A DNA stretch of 64,000 nt from Streptomyces sp. NBC_00525. GTDB lineage: Bacteria > Actinomycetota > Actinomycetes > Streptomycetales > Streptomycetaceae. A program made the position numbers and the translations under genes. Below the pieces are notes generated by a model. That model was not told the origin of the DNA and ran no database searches. It saw only the letters and a program-made list of their open reading frames with translations. The stretch covers positions 5,642,001 through 5,706,000 of the forward strand of contig NZ_CP107834.1 in the NCBI RefSeq assembly GCF_036346595.1, written 5' to 3'. Numbering within the stretch: the first letter of the stretch is position 1; every line of letters starts with the position of its first letter. Shown here one piece after another: positions 1-8,945 of this stretch.

Positions 1-827
1 GGCGGCCGCCTGGCCCGCGCCGCCCACCGGCCGTCCGTCCGGCTGATGCGCACCGGATGGCCGAAGCACTCGCTCACCAGCTCCGTGGTCAGCACCTCGT
101 CCGCCGCGCCCGAGGCCAGACACCGTCCGTCGCGCAGCAGCAACGCGTGCGTCGTGGACGCGGGCAGCTCCTCCAGATGGTGTGTCACCAGCACCGTCGC
201 CAGCCCCGGATGCTCCTCGCGCAGCGCGTCCAGACTGTCCAGCAACTGCTCGCGGGCGGCCAGGTCGAGCCCCGTCGCCGGCTCGTCGAGCAGCAGCAGC
301 CGGGGTTCCGGCATCAGCGCGCGGGCGATCAGCGTACGGCCGCGCTCGCCCTGCGACAGCGCCGGCCAGCGCGACCCCTCCTTGCCGGCCATCCCCAGCA
401 TCGCCAGCAGCCGCGCCGCCCGCTCCCGCTGCCCCGCACCCGGCGACCAGCGCGGCACCGGCTCCACCGAGTTCGTCAGACCGGTCAGCACCACCTCGTT
501 CACCGTCAGCGGCGAACGCAGCGGATGACGCGGATTGACATGGCCGAGCAGCGTCCGCAGCTCCCGCAGATCCACCCGCCCCAGCGTCCGGCCCAGCACC
601 TCGACCGAACCCCGCGTCGGATGGTTCACCGCCCCCAGCAGCCCGAGCAGCGTGCTCTTGCCGGCTCCGTTGGCCCCCAGCAGCGCCCAGTGCTCCCCGC
701 CCCGCACGGTGAGCGACACCCCGTCCAGCAGGACGTTCCCCTCGCGTACGAGCGAGACCTCGTCGGCCCGGACGACCGGCACCGGGCTCGCGCCGGCGGC
801 GGGGGACAGGGGTGCGGTGGTGGTCAC
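1..827 (-). CDS. ABC transporter ATP-binding protein (partial, 3' end outside window)
   Basis: Reverse-strand translation from a GTG at 827 gives about 275 residues with no stop before the window edge. It has a complete ABC ATPase core: Walker A GANGAGKST near residue 57, signature LSQGER, Walker B LLLLDEP followed by ATGLD, and an H-loop VTHH. The order and spacing are those of a stand-alone cytoplasmic nucleotide-binding subunit. Little can be missing, because proteins of this type usually have 260-290 residues. No permease partner is visible on this side, so the substrate is unknown; it could be a ModF/YlmA-like ATPase without a dedicated permease. Confidence 0.88.
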   Translation of the reverse strand, partial: MTTTAPLSPAAGASPVPVVRADEVSLVREGNVLLDGVSLTVRGGEHWALLGANGAGKSTLLGLLGAVNHPTRGSVEVLGRTLGRVDLRELRTLLGHVNPRHPLRSPLTVNEVVLTGLTNSVEPVPRWSPGAGQRERAARLLAMLGMAGKEGSRWPALSQGERGRTLIARALMPEPRLLLLDEPATGLDLAAREQLLDSLDALREEHPGLATVLVTHHLEELPASTTHALLLRDGRCLASGAADEVLTTELVSECFGHPVRISRTDGRWAARARRP

Positions 828-952
828 GTGCGGCTGCTCCTTCGTACGGGCGCGATCGCCTCGCGGCGTACCGGAAAGCCTATCCGTGCCCCGTACACAC
901 TCCTCGCCCGGCACCTGTCGCCTTTCTTCAATACCGGCCCCGCGCGCCCGCC

Positions 953-958
953 TAGGTT
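953..958 (+). promoter_or_regulatory. Leaderless-type -10 box TAGGTT
   Basis: TAGGTT lies seven bases before the ATG at 966. There is no Shine-Dalgarno sequence between them. This is the layout expected when transcription starts at the start codon itself. The same arrangement recurs at several genes in this window. Confidence 0.5.
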
Positions 959-965
959 GGAACGC

Positions 966-1550
966 ATGAAGACCGAGCACGCCCACATGACCGAATGCGC
1001 CGCCGAGGCCGCCCGCGTGGCCCGGGGCGTCACCGCCCGACAGCTGGAGGCGACCGCCACCCCCTGCGCGGACTGGGACGTCCGCACGCTCGTCAACCAC
1101 TGGGTGCTCTACACCTCGCACGGCATGGAGCACCGGGCCCTGCGCACCGAACTGCCCGAGGAGCTGATCGCCCGCGACTTCACCGCCGACGCCGACTGGG
1201 CCGAGCGGTACGCAGCCCAGCTCGACCGGGCCGTCGCCGCCTGGTCCGACCCGGCCGTCTGGGAGGGCCCCATCGGCGAGGGCGATTTCGCGTCCCCCGC
1301 CGCCGACACCGCCGCGATGCTCATCGAGGAGATCGTGCTGCACGGCTGGGACGTGGCCCGCGCCACCGGACAGGAGTTCCGGATCTCCGACGCGGCCGCC
1401 GCCCATGTGCTGGGCACCGTGGAGAGGACCGCCGCGCTCTACCGTCAGTACGAGGGGTTCACCGACGAGGTGGACGCCCCCGGGGCCACCGGCTTCACCC
1501 GCGCCCTGGCCCTCAGCGGACGCGACCCGCACTGGCGCCCGGCCGCCTGA
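966..1550 (+). CDS. TIGR03086-type metal-binding protein (mycothiol-dependent maleylpyruvate isomerase superfamily)
   Basis: 194 residues. The N-terminal half resembles the DinB/MDMPI four-helix fold of mycothiol-dependent isomerases and transferases: the CADWDVRTLVNHW block carries one candidate metal His, and IEEIVLHGWDVARATG in the second half carries another. Family members bind a divalent metal and may use mycothiol as cofactor; the actual substrate here cannot be told. The ATG at 966 was chosen because a leaderless-type -10 box sits just upstream and the family alignment starts here. The gene stands alone and is divergent from the preceding ABC ATPase. Confidence 0.8.
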   Translation: MKTEHAHMTECAAEAARVARGVTARQLEATATPCADWDVRTLVNHWVLYTSHGMEHRALRTELPEELIARDFTADADWAERYAAQLDRAVAAWSDPAVWEGPIGEGDFASPAADTAAMLIEEIVLHGWDVARATGQEFRISDAAAAHVLGTVERTAALYRQYEGFTDEVDAPGATGFTRALALSGRDPHWRPAA

Positions 1551-1616
1551 CGGCCGGCCGCAATGGCCCAGGCGGACGGGCACCGAATGGCCCGGGGGAG
1601 TGCGCCACCGGCTGGC

Positions 1617-1622
1617 TAGGCT
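1617..1622 (+). promoter_or_regulatory. Leaderless-type -10 box TAGGCT
   Basis: TAGGCT ends six bases before the ATG at 1629, with no ribosome-binding site between. It is predicted to make a leaderless transcript for the DsbA-like gene. Confidence 0.5.
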
Positions 1623-1628
1623 CGGCCC

Positions 1629-2261
1629 ATGAGCACACACCCCACCACGGAACAGGGCAGGCCCGCCGTCGACTTCTACTTCGACCCGGCCTGCCCGTTC
1701 GCCTGGATCACCTCCCGCTGGATGCTGGAGGTGGAGCGGCACCGCCCCATCGACCTCCGCTTCCACGTCATGAGCCTCTACCTGCACAACACCGGCAACG
1801 AACTCCCCGACTGGTACCGCGATCTCGTCGACCGGTCGATCGGCCCGGTACGGGTGGCGGCGGCCGCCGCCGAGGAGCGCGGCGAGGAGATCCTCCGCGA
1901 CCTCTACACCGCCCTCGGCAGCCGCATCCACCAGCGGAAGAACGAGGACTTCGACGAGGTGATCGCCCAGTCCCTCGCCGAACTGGAGCTGCCCGCCCGC
2001 CTCGCGGACGCCGCGCACGACGAGCGGTACGACGAGGCCGTACGGCGCAGCCACGAGGCGGGCCGGGACCCGGAGGCCGGCGGCTACGTCGGCACGCCCA
2101 CCATCCACGTCGACGGGACCGTGTGGTTCGGCCCCGTGCTGCGGGCGATCCCGCGCGGCGAGGAGGCGGCCCGGCTGTTCGACAGCTTCCGCGTGCTCGC
2201 CGGCCACCCCGACTTCTTCGAACTCAAGCGCACCCGCACGGGTGGCATCGACGCCGGCTGA
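1629..2261 (+). CDS. DsbA-fold mycothiol-dependent nitroreductase family protein (Rv2466c-like)
   Basis: 210 residues with a thioredoxin/DsbA fold. The strand-turn [17 protein letters not shown] near residue 20, the motif [10 protein letters not shown], the cis-Pro segment GTPTIHVDG and the tail FFELKRTRT match the family of mycobacterial Rv2466c, a mycothiol-dependent nitroreductase. As I remember it, the reference enzyme has CPWC at the active site. Here the motif is CPFA, so only the first Cys remains, implying a monothiol mechanism or altered activity. It is transcribed alone from a leaderless-type promoter and converges on the sulfur operon. Confidence 0.82.
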   Translation: MSTHPTTEQGRPAVDFYFDPACPFAWITSRWMLEVERHRPIDLRFHVMSLYLHNTGNELPDWYRDLVDRSIGPVRVAAAAAEERGEEILRDLYTALGSRIHQRKNEDFDEVIAQSLAELELPARLADAAHDERYDEAVRRSHEAGRDPEAGGYVGTPTIHVDGTVWFGPVLRAIPRGEEAARLFDSFRVLAGHPDFFELKRTRTGGIDAG

Positions 2262-2266
2262 GCGGC

Positions 2267-3037
2267 TCAGGCGCTGACCGCGACCCGCAGGGACGCGGTC
2301 GCGTGCGCCTCGTCGTAGCGGTCGAGCAGCAGCCGGGCCAGCTCCGGGGCCGGCCCCAGCACCCCGGCCAGCACATCCGCGCCGGCCGCCGAGGCCCCCG
2401 CCTCGATGCGGTCCGGGAGGCGGCCCGGCGCGATGACGTACGGGGCGACCGCGACGCGGTCCACACCCGCGGCCCGCAGGGCCCGTACCGCGTCCTCGGT
2501 GCGGGACGGGCCCCCGGCACGAACAGCGGAGGCGAACGCAGGCCGCACGGAACACCAACCGGTGTGCCGCAGCTCCCGCGCGATTTCAGCGATCACTGCG
2601 ATCGCCTCCGGGTCTGATGAGCCCGCCGAGGCCAGGACGAGCCCGGTCGAGCTTCGGTCGCCGGGGCGCACCCCGGCCTCGTACAGCCGCCGCTCCAGCG
2701 CCGCGTTCAGCAGCGGCGACGGGCCCAGCACCGCGGCCTGGCGCACCCGCAGCCGGGGCAGCGCCGCGCGCGCCTCGCGCAGCACCGCCGGGATGTCCGA
2801 CTTGGCGTGGAAGGCGCGGGTCAGCAGCAGCGGCAGCGCCACCACCTCGTCCGTGCCGTCGGCGGCCAGCCGCTCCAGGACCCGCGGCACCGAGGGCGCG
2901 TTGAAGTCCAGGAACCCGGTCTCCACCCGCAGACCCGGCCGCAGGGCCCGTACCCGCGCGGTCAGCGCGTGCACGGTCGCGGCATGCCGGGGATCGCGGC
3001 TGCCGTGGGCGATGACGAGGAGGACCGGAGAGGACAT
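2267..3037 (-). CDS. Sirohydrochlorin chelatase (CbiX/SirB-like)
   Basis: 256 residues. The N-terminus LLVIAHGSRDPRH holds the chelatase His motif; a second, degenerate half follows from about residue 130, as in long two-lobed CbiX proteins. It inserts ferrous iron into sirohydrochlorin to make siroheme, the cofactor of the sulfite reductase encoded at the head of this operon. It is the last gene of the sulfur operon and follows the permease gene by six bases. A cobalt-inserting role is possible for this family, but the sulfur context argues for iron. Confidence 0.88.
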   Translation of the reverse strand: MSSPVLLVIAHGSRDPRHAATVHALTARVRALRPGLRVETGFLDFNAPSVPRVLERLAADGTDEVVALPLLLTRAFHAKSDIPAVLREARAALPRLRVRQAAVLGPSPLLNAALERRLYEAGVRPGDRSSTGLVLASAGSSDPEAIAVIAEIARELRHTGWCSVRPAFASAVRAGGPSRTEDAVRALRAAGVDRVAVAPYVIAPGRLPDRIEAGASAAGADVLAGVLGPAPELARLLLDRYDEAHATASLRVAVSA

Positions 3038-3043
3038 GGCGGC

Positions 3044-3952
3044 TCAGTTCTTGACGAGGAGACCGCGGCTGCGCAGCACCCACCGCTCCAGCGGACTGAA
3101 GATGAGCAGGTCGATGGCGATGCCGACGAACAGGATCAGGGTGATGGCGAGGAAGATCCCCGGCATGTCCGCGTTGTTGCGGCCGTTCTCCAGCAACTGG
3201 CCCAGGCCCAGGCCCAGTTCCGGGGAGGAGGCGATGATCTCGGCGGCCATCAGCGAACGCCAGGAGAACGCCCAGCCCTGCTTGAGCCCCGCCAGATAGC
3301 CCGGCAGCGCGGCCGGCATCACGATCAGCCAGGTGCCCCGCAGCCCGGTCGCGCCCAGGGTCCGCCCCGCCCGCAGGAACAGCGGCGGCACCTGGTCGAC
3401 GCCCGAGACCAGACCGTTGGCGATCGAGGGCACCGCGCCGAGCAGGATGACCGCGAACATCATCTTGTCGTCGAGCCCGAGCCAGATCACCGCCGGCGCC
3501 ACCCAGGCCACCGAGGGCAGCGACTGCAGCCCGGACAGGATGGGGCCGATCGCGGCGCGCACGAACCTCACCCGCGCCACCAGCAGCCCCAGCGGCGTAC
3601 CGATCGCCACCGACAGCAGGAAGCCGAGCAGACCGCGCGAGACGCTGGTCCACACCACGTCCAGGAGCGTGCCCTGGAGCCACATCTCGCGGGCGCTGTC
3701 CCAGACGGCGCCGGGCGACGGCAGTTTGTAATCCTCCGTCACCTCCGCCCGCACGAGCAGTTCCCAGACGACCAGGACCAGCGCCACCGCGACCAGCGGC
3801 GGCAGGACCTTGCGCACCAGGACCTCGCGGACCGGGGTGCGGTGCACCTGCACGGCGTCCAGGGCGTCCAGCCCGGCCTCCAGGCCGGCCAGGTCGTCCG
3901 GCCTGCTCCTGCCGGACCCCGCCTCGTCCGACTTGATGTCAGTGCTCGCCAT
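3044..3952 (-). CDS. ABC transporter permease, sulfonate/taurine type (SsuC-like)
   Basis: 302 residues with about six membrane helices after a 65-residue cytoplasmic N-terminus. The BPD permease signature includes WSRSLMAAEI-type EAA-loop residues (FSWRSLMAAEIIASSPELG). The ATG at 3952 overlaps the ATPase gene by 14 bases, so translation is probably coupled. With the ATPase and lipoprotein next to it, it should form an importer for an organosulfur compound or sulfate ester. The exact substrate cannot be read from sequence. Confidence 0.88.
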   Translation of the reverse strand: MASTDIKSDEAGSGRSRPDDLAGLEAGLDALDAVQVHRTPVREVLVRKVLPPLVAVALVLVVWELLVRAEVTEDYKLPSPGAVWDSAREMWLQGTLLDVVWTSVSRGLLGFLLSVAIGTPLGLLVARVRFVRAAIGPILSGLQSLPSVAWVAPAVIWLGLDDKMMFAVILLGAVPSIANGLVSGVDQVPPLFLRAGRTLGATGLRGTWLIVMPAALPGYLAGLKQGWAFSWRSLMAAEIIASSPELGLGLGQLLENGRNNADMPGIFLAITLILFVGIAIDLLIFSPLERWVLRSRGLLVKN

Positions 3953-4727
3953 GACGGCGGATCTCCCCACGCAGTTGTTCGGTGATCTCGACGGACAGTT
4001 CCGCGACGGCGGTGTCCTCGATGCGGCGCGGATGCTCGATGCCGACCGTCCACTCACGGGCGATCCGGCCGGGGCGGGACGAGAGCAGCACCACGCGCTC
4101 GGCGAGGCGCACGGCCTCGCGCACGTTGTGCGTGACGAACAGGACCGAGACGTTGGTCTCGCGCCAGATCCGGGTCAGCTCGTCGTGCAGCACATCGCGG
4201 GTGATGGCGTCGAGCGCGGCGAACGGCTCGTCCATCAGCAGCAGCTGGCTGTCCTGGGCGAGCGCGCGGGCCATCGCCACGCGCTGCCGCATGCCGCCGG
4301 ACAGCTCGTGCACCCGCTTGCCGTACGCCCCGCCCAGCCGCACCAGCTCCAGCAGGCGTTCCGCCTCGCCGCGCCGCCGCCCCTTGGGCACCCCGCGCAG
4401 CCGCAGGGCCAGTTCGATGTTCTTGCCGGCGGTCAGCCACGGGAACAGGGCGTGTTCCTGGAACATCAGCGCCGGGCGGCCGCCGGGCGTCTCGATGGTT
4501 CCGCCGGTCGGCCGGTCGAGCCCGGCCACGAGGTTGAGCAGCGTCGACTTGCCGCACCCGGAGGCTCCCAGGAGCGTGACGAACTCGCCCGGAGCGACAT
4601 CGAGACTGATGTCGTCCAGGACCAGCTGCGTGCCCGCGGGCCCGGCGAAGGACTTCGAGACATGCGCGATACGGGCGGCGTGCCCGACCGCGACGCGGTC
4701 CTCGGCCTTGGTGAGGGTGGTCGCCAT
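3939..4727 (-). CDS. ABC transporter ATP-binding protein, sulfonate type (SsuB-like)
   Basis: 262 residues from the ATG at 4727. That start is preferred over an in-frame GTG at 4736 because AGGAGG lies eight bases before it, while the GTG overlaps that site. Motifs: Walker A GASGCGKST, Q-loop MFQEHALFPW, signature LSGGMRQR, Walker B LLLMDEPFAALD and H-loop VTHN. This is the NrtD/SsuB/TauB class. It powers the importer formed with the adjacent permease and lipoprotein. Confidence 0.92.
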   Translation of the reverse strand: MATTLTKAEDRVAVGHAARIAHVSKSFAGPAGTQLVLDDISLDVAPGEFVTLLGASGCGKSTLLNLVAGLDRPTGGTIETPGGRPALMFQEHALFPWLTAGKNIELALRLRGVPKGRRRGEAERLLELVRLGGAYGKRVHELSGGMRQRVAMARALAQDSQLLLMDEPFAALDAITRDVLHDELTRIWRETNVSVLFVTHNVREAVRLAERVVLLSSRPGRIAREWTVGIEHPRRIEDTAVAELSVEITEQLRGEIRRHGEH

Positions 4728-4761
4728 GGTCGTCACCTCCTGGGAGTCTTCGGGCGGCTGG

Positions 4762-5868
4762 TCACTCGGCGCCGAGTCCGGCGTCGTCGGCTGCGGGTTT
4801 GCCCGCGGCCTTGAGGAGCTTGTTGAGCGGCTTCAGGTCGTAGATGCCCTTGAGGTCGGGCTTGTCCAGCAGACCCGCGTCCACCGCGTGTTCGGCCTGC
4901 GCGTCGAGCGTGGCGGCCAGCGGGTCGTCGGTGATCCGGATCGACTTCCAGGCCGGGTCGATGACCTCGGGCGGCAGTTCCTTGCCGGTGAGCTTCTTCA
5001 GCGCGGCGTTGGCGGACTTCTTCGCCTTGTCCGGGTTGTCGTTGATCCAGGCGTTGGTGGCCATGGAGCCGCGCAGCACGGCCTCCACGACGTCCGGGTG
5101 TTCGTCGAGGAACTTCTGCGACACGATGATGTTGGTGATCACGAACTTGTCGTCCGGCCACAGCGTCGACTCGTCCAGCAGTTCCTTCGCGCCCTCGGCG
5201 ACCAGCTTGGCGGCGGTCGGCTCGGGCACCCAGGCGCCGTCGATGGAGCCGGAGCGGTAGGCGTTGGGGGCCACCTTGTTGTCCGTGCGGATGACGGAGA
5301 CGTCGCCCTTGCCGCTCTGCGCGTCGACCTTCCAGCCCTGCTCGGAGATCCAGTGGAGGAACGCCACGTCCTGGGTGTTGCCGAGCTGCGGGGTGGTGAT
5401 CCGCTTGCCCTTGACGTCGGCCGTGGTCCTGATCTTCTCCGGGTTCACGACGAGCTTGACGCCGCCGGAGGCGGAGCCCCCGATGATCCGCAGGTTCTGG
5501 CCCTTGGACTTGGTGTAGCCGTTGATGGCCGGCGACGGGCCGATGAAGCCGATGTCGATCGAGCCGGCGTTCAGCGCCTCGATCTCGGACGGGCCGGCGT
5601 TGAAGACGGCTGTCTTGAGCTGGGTGCCGCCCAGTTCCTTCTGGAACAGCCCCTCCTGGTCGCCCACGAGCGCGGTGGCGTGGGTGAGGTTGGGGAAGTA
5701 CCCGATGCGCACGGTGTCGGCGGACAGCTTCTCGCCCTTGGCGGTGTGCGCCTTCGCGTCGTCCGGCGCCTGCGAGCCGTAGCCGCAGGCGGTCAGGGCC
5801 AGGGCCAGCAGGGGCGGGGCGGCGAGTGCGGCGATGCCACGGCGCCGCGTGGTACGGGGGGCAGGCAC
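4762..5868 (-). CDS. ABC transporter substrate-binding lipoprotein (SsuA/TauA-like)
   Basis: About 368 residues from a GTG at 5868 (MPAPRTTRRRG). The arginine-rich N-region, hydrophobic core and lipobox LALTACG give a lipoprotein signal. An AGAGGA site lies upstream; an in-frame GTG at 5901 is the alternative start. The mature protein starts with VRIGYFPNLTHATALVG and contains GSIDIGFIGPSPAING, typical of NrtA/SsuA/TauA periplasmic-binding-like proteins. It catches the organosulfur substrate outside the membrane and passes it to the permease encoded downstream. Confidence 0.88.
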   Translation of the reverse strand: MPAPRTTRRRGIAALAAPPLLALALTACGYGSQAPDDAKAHTAKGEKLSADTVRIGYFPNLTHATALVGDQEGLFQKELGGTQLKTAVFNAGPSEIEALNAGSIDIGFIGPSPAINGYTKSKGQNLRIIGGSASGGVKLVVNPEKIRTTADVKGKRITTPQLGNTQDVAFLHWISEQGWKVDAQSGKGDVSVIRTDNKVAPNAYRSGSIDGAWVPEPTAAKLVAEGAKELLDESTLWPDDKFVITNIIVSQKFLDEHPDVVEAVLRGSMATNAWINDNPDKAKKSANAALKKLTGKELPPEVIDPAWKSIRITDDPLAATLDAQAEHAVDAGLLDKPDLKGIYDLKPLNKLLKAAGKPAADDAGLGAE

Positions 5869-6102
5869 GGGAGGTGTTCCTCTCGGAGGCCCGGTGCTCA
5901 CGCCCCTCGTATATGCGGGGGCGCGGCCGGGAGATCGGCAGGTCTGCGTCTGGACGGGCGGTGCGGTTGGTGCTGCCGGGCGCGCGGGCGGTGCGCGTAC
6001 GTCATCGCGCACATCGCCCGACACCGCCCTGCCCACTCCCGACCGCGCCGCTGCCGATGCGGCCGCCCTCCTTGGCGAAGGTCGAGAAGACGTCGACACC
6101 CA

Positions 6103-7443
6103 TCAGAAGTCCCACTCCGCGTCGTCGTCCGCGGCAGCCGGCTCCTCGGCGGCGGCGAACGAGGCGCCCGCCATGCCGGCCGAGAGCGTGGTGCCGTCCG
6201 CCGGGTCGATCAGCAGGAAGGAACCGGTGCGGCGGGAGTCGGCGTACGCGTCGAGCGCGAGCGGCTCGGCGGTACGGACCACGACCCGGCCGATGTCGTT
6301 GGCGACGAGCCTGCCCGGCGCCGGGTGCTGGGACAGGTCGTCGAGACCCAGCCGCGACGGGATGTCCTTCACGATCGCCTTGACCGTGCGGGTGGTGTGC
6401 TTGAGCAGCACCCGCCGGCCCACGGTGAGCGGCTCGTCCGCGACGTGGCAGACGGTCGCCTCGACGTCCTGGGTGGTGACCGGGGCGTCGGCGGCCGGGG
6501 CGATGAGGTCGCCGCGCGAGACGTCGATGTCGTCCGTGAGGCGCAGCGTCACCGACTGGGGCGCCCAGGCGATGTTCACGCTCTCGCCGAGCAGGTCGAT
6601 GCCCTCGATGGTGGTGGTGCGGCCCGAGGGCAGCACGGTGACGGCGTCGCCGACCCGGAACACGCCGGCCGCGATCTGGCCCGCGTAGCCCCGGTAGTCG
6701 GGGTGCTCGGCGGTCTGCGGCCGGATCACGTACTGGACCGGGAAGCGGGCGTGGCAGGCGGTCAGGTCGTGGCTGACCGGGACCGTCTCCAGGTGCTCCA
6801 GGACGGTCGGGCCGCCGTACCAGTCCATGTTCGCGGACGGCTCGACGACGTTGTCGCCGGCCAGCGCGGATATGGGTATCGCGGTGATCTCCGGCACCCC
6901 GAGGGAGGCCGCGTACGCGGTGAACTCCTCGGCGATGGCGGCGAACACCGGCTCCGCGTAGTCGACCAGGTCCATCTTGTTGACGGCGAGGACGACGTGC
7001 GGGACGCGCAGCAGGGCGGCGACGGCGGCGTGCCGGCGGGTCTGCTCGACGACGCCGTTGCGGGCGTCGACCAGCACCACGGCCAGCTCGGCGGTGGAGG
7101 CGCCGGTGACCATGTTCCGGGTGTACTGCACATGGCCGGGCGTGTCGGCGAGGATGAACCGGCGCCGGGCGGTGGCGAAGTAGCGGTAGGCGACATCGAT
7201 GGTGATGCCCTGCTCGCGCTCGGCGCGCAGTCCGTCGGTCAGCAGCGCCAGGTCCGGCGCCTCCTGACCGCGGTTGCGCGAGGCGTGCTCGACCGCCTCC
7301 AGCTGGTCGGTGAGGACCGACTTGGAGTCGTGCAGCAGCCGCCCGACGAGCGTGGACTTGCCGTCGTCCACCGACCCCGCGGTGGCGAACCGCAGCAGGG
7401 TGGTGGCCGCGAGCAGCTCGGCCGACTGGGTGGGCGTGGTCAT
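6103..7443 (-). CDS. cysN: Sulfate adenylyltransferase, GTPase subunit CysN
   Basis: 446 residues. The EF-Tu-like G domain has AGSVDDGKSTLVGRLL (G1), DTPGHVQYTRNM (G3) and NKMDLVDY (G4), followed by two beta-barrel domains. With CysD it makes adenosine 5'-phosphosulfate from ATP and sulfate, driven by GTP hydrolysis. The ATG is one base after the cysD stop (TAAGATG). It is not fused to CysC, which is a separate gene here. About 235 bases separate it from the transporter genes, the only sizeable gap in the operon; I found no clear hairpin there. Confidence 0.95.
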   Translation of the reverse strand: MTTPTQSAELLAATTLLRFATAGSVDDGKSTLVGRLLHDSKSVLTDQLEAVEHASRNRGQEAPDLALLTDGLRAEREQGITIDVAYRYFATARRRFILADTPGHVQYTRNMVTGASTAELAVVLVDARNGVVEQTRRHAAVAALLRVPHVVLAVNKMDLVDYAEPVFAAIAEEFTAYAASLGVPEITAIPISALAGDNVVEPSANMDWYGGPTVLEHLETVPVSHDLTACHARFPVQYVIRPQTAEHPDYRGYAGQIAAGVFRVGDAVTVLPSGRTTTIEGIDLLGESVNIAWAPQSVTLRLTDDIDVSRGDLIAPAADAPVTTQDVEATVCHVADEPLTVGRRVLLKHTTRTVKAIVKDIPSRLGLDDLSQHPAPGRLVANDIGRVVVRTAEPLALDAYADSRRTGSFLLIDPADGTTLSAGMAGASFAAAEEPAAADDDAEWDF

Positions 7444-7444
7444 C

Positions 7445-8380
7445 TTAGAAGTACCCCTCGCGCTTGCGGTCTTCCATCGCGGCCTCGGACATCTTGTCGT
7501 CGGCACGGGTGGCGCCCCGTTCGGTGAGCCGGGAGGCGGCGATCTCGGTGATCACCGCGTCCAGCGTGGTGGCGTCGGAGTCCACGGCGCCGGTGCAGGA
7601 CATGTCGCCGACGGTGCGGTAGCGCACCTGCCGGGTCTCGGTCCGCTCGTGCTCCTTGGGCCCGCCCCAGTCGCCGGCGGTCAGCCACATCCCGGAGCGG
7701 TTGAAGACCTCGCGCTCGTGGGCGAAGTAGATCGACGGGAGCTCGATGCCCTCGTGCTGGATGTACTGCCAGACGTCCAGCTCGGTCCAGTTGGAGATCG
7801 GGAAGACGCGGACGTGCTCACCGGGCGCGTGCCGGCCGTTGTACAGGTTCCACAGCTCGGGGCGCTGGCGGCGCGGGTCCCACTGGGAGAACTCGTCGCG
7901 CAGCGAGAACACCCGCTCCTTGGCACGGGCCTTCTCCTCGTCGCGCCGGCCACCGCCGAAGACGGCGTCGAAGCGGTGCTGCTGGATGGCCTCGGTCAGC
8001 GGCACGGTCTGCAGCGGGTTGCGGGTGCCGTCGGGGCGCTCGCGGAGCTTGCCGGCGTCGATGTACTCCTGGACCGACGCGACGTGCAGCCGCAGCCCGT
8101 GCTCGGCGACCACGCGGTCGCGGTAGGCCAGCACCTCGGGGAAGTTGTGCCCGGTGTCCACGTGCAGCAGCGCGAAGGGCACCGGCGCGGGGGCGAACGC
8201 CTTGAGCGCCAGGTGCAGCATCAGGATCGAGTCCTTGCCGCCGGAGAACAGGATCACCGGCTTCTCGAACTCGCCCGCCACCTCGCGGAAGATGTGCACC
8301 GCCTCGGACTCCAGCGAGTCCAGGTGGCTCAGCGCGTACGGATGGTCGGTGCCCTCATGCACAGTCGCGACGGTCGTCAC
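7445..8380 (-). CDS. cysD: Sulfate adenylyltransferase, catalytic subunit CysD
   Basis: 311 residues. The PP-loop FSGGKDSILML near residue 45 binds ATP; the region EEKARAKERVFS and the C-terminal REGYF are typical of CysD. It adenylylates sulfate with the help of CysN. The GTG at 8380 overlaps the cysC stop as GTGA, indicating translational coupling. Confidence 0.95.
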   Translation of the reverse strand: MTTVATVHEGTDHPYALSHLDSLESEAVHIFREVAGEFEKPVILFSGGKDSILMLHLALKAFAPAPVPFALLHVDTGHNFPEVLAYRDRVVAEHGLRLHVASVQEYIDAGKLRERPDGTRNPLQTVPLTEAIQQHRFDAVFGGGRRDEEKARAKERVFSLRDEFSQWDPRRQRPELWNLYNGRHAPGEHVRVFPISNWTELDVWQYIQHEGIELPSIYFAHEREVFNRSGMWLTAGDWGGPKEHERTETRQVRYRTVGDMSCTGAVDSDATTLDAVITEIAASRLTERGATRADDKMSEAAMEDRKREGYF

Positions 8381-8922
8381 GCCGCACCCCTCTCGCTCAG
8401 CAGCGCGTACAGCTCCGCCGCGGACTCCTGCACGGTCTGGCGGTGCGACTCGATGCGCAGATCGGGCGACTCGGGTGCCTCGTAGGGGTCGTCCACCCCG
8501 GTGAGCCCGGATATCTCGCCCGCCGCCTGCTTGGCGTACAGCCCCTTCACATCGCGTTCCGAGCACACCTCGACCGGCGTGGCCACGTGCACCTCCAGGT
8601 ACGCGGTGCCCTCGGCCTCGTGCCGCTTGCGGACGGCGTCCCTGCTGTCCGCGTACGGGGCGATGACCGGGACCAGGGCCTTGACGCCGTTGGCCGCCAG
8701 CAGCTCGGCGACGAAGCCGATCCGCTGGACGTTGGTGTGCCGGTCCTCGCGGGAGAAGCCCAGACCGGCCGAGAGGAACTCGCGGATCTCGTCGCCGTCG
8801 AGCACCTCGACGCGGTGGCCCTCGGCCCGCAGCCGCCCGGCGAGTTCGTACGCGATGGTGGTCTTGCCGGCGCTCGGCAGACCGGTCAGCCAGACGGTGG
8901 CTCCCGTCTCCGTCACGCTCAT
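8377..8922 (-). CDS. cysC: Adenylyl-sulfate kinase CysC
   Basis: 181 residues. P-loop GLPSAGKTT near the N-terminus, DGDEIREFLSAGLGFS and the lid region with GLYAKQAAGEI define APS kinase, which phosphorylates APS to PAPS. The ATG at 8922 follows AGGAGA by five bases; an in-frame ATG at 8946 overlaps the cysH stop and is less likely. Because CysH here has the Cys pattern of an APS reductase, PAPS from CysC may serve sulfation rather than assimilation. Confidence 0.93.
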   Translation of the reverse strand: MSVTETGATVWLTGLPSAGKTTIAYELAGRLRAEGHRVEVLDGDEIREFLSAGLGFSREDRHTNVQRIGFVAELLAANGVKALVPVIAPYADSRDAVRKRHEAEGTAYLEVHVATPVEVCSERDVKGLYAKQAAGEISGLTGVDDPYEAPESPDLRIESHRQTVQESAAELYALLSERGAA

Positions 8923-8945
8923 CGAATTCTCCTGATCAGTCGTCA

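Noticed and set aside
57..965. Long open frames on the plus strand over the first kilobase
   Set aside because: They are antisense to a clear ABC ATPase; composition is Arg/Gln/Pro-rich with no family resemblance, as expected of GC-rich shadow frames.
4728..4736. Upstream GTG start for the SsuB-like ATPase
   Set aside because: The GTG lies inside the AGGAGGTG ribosome-binding site that serves the ATG at 4727.
3982..7527. Very long plus-strand frame across the sulfur operon
   Set aside because: It is antisense to SsuB/SsuA-like and CysN genes with intact catalytic motifs; its translation is Gly/Arg/Val/Asp repeat-like and matches no known protein.
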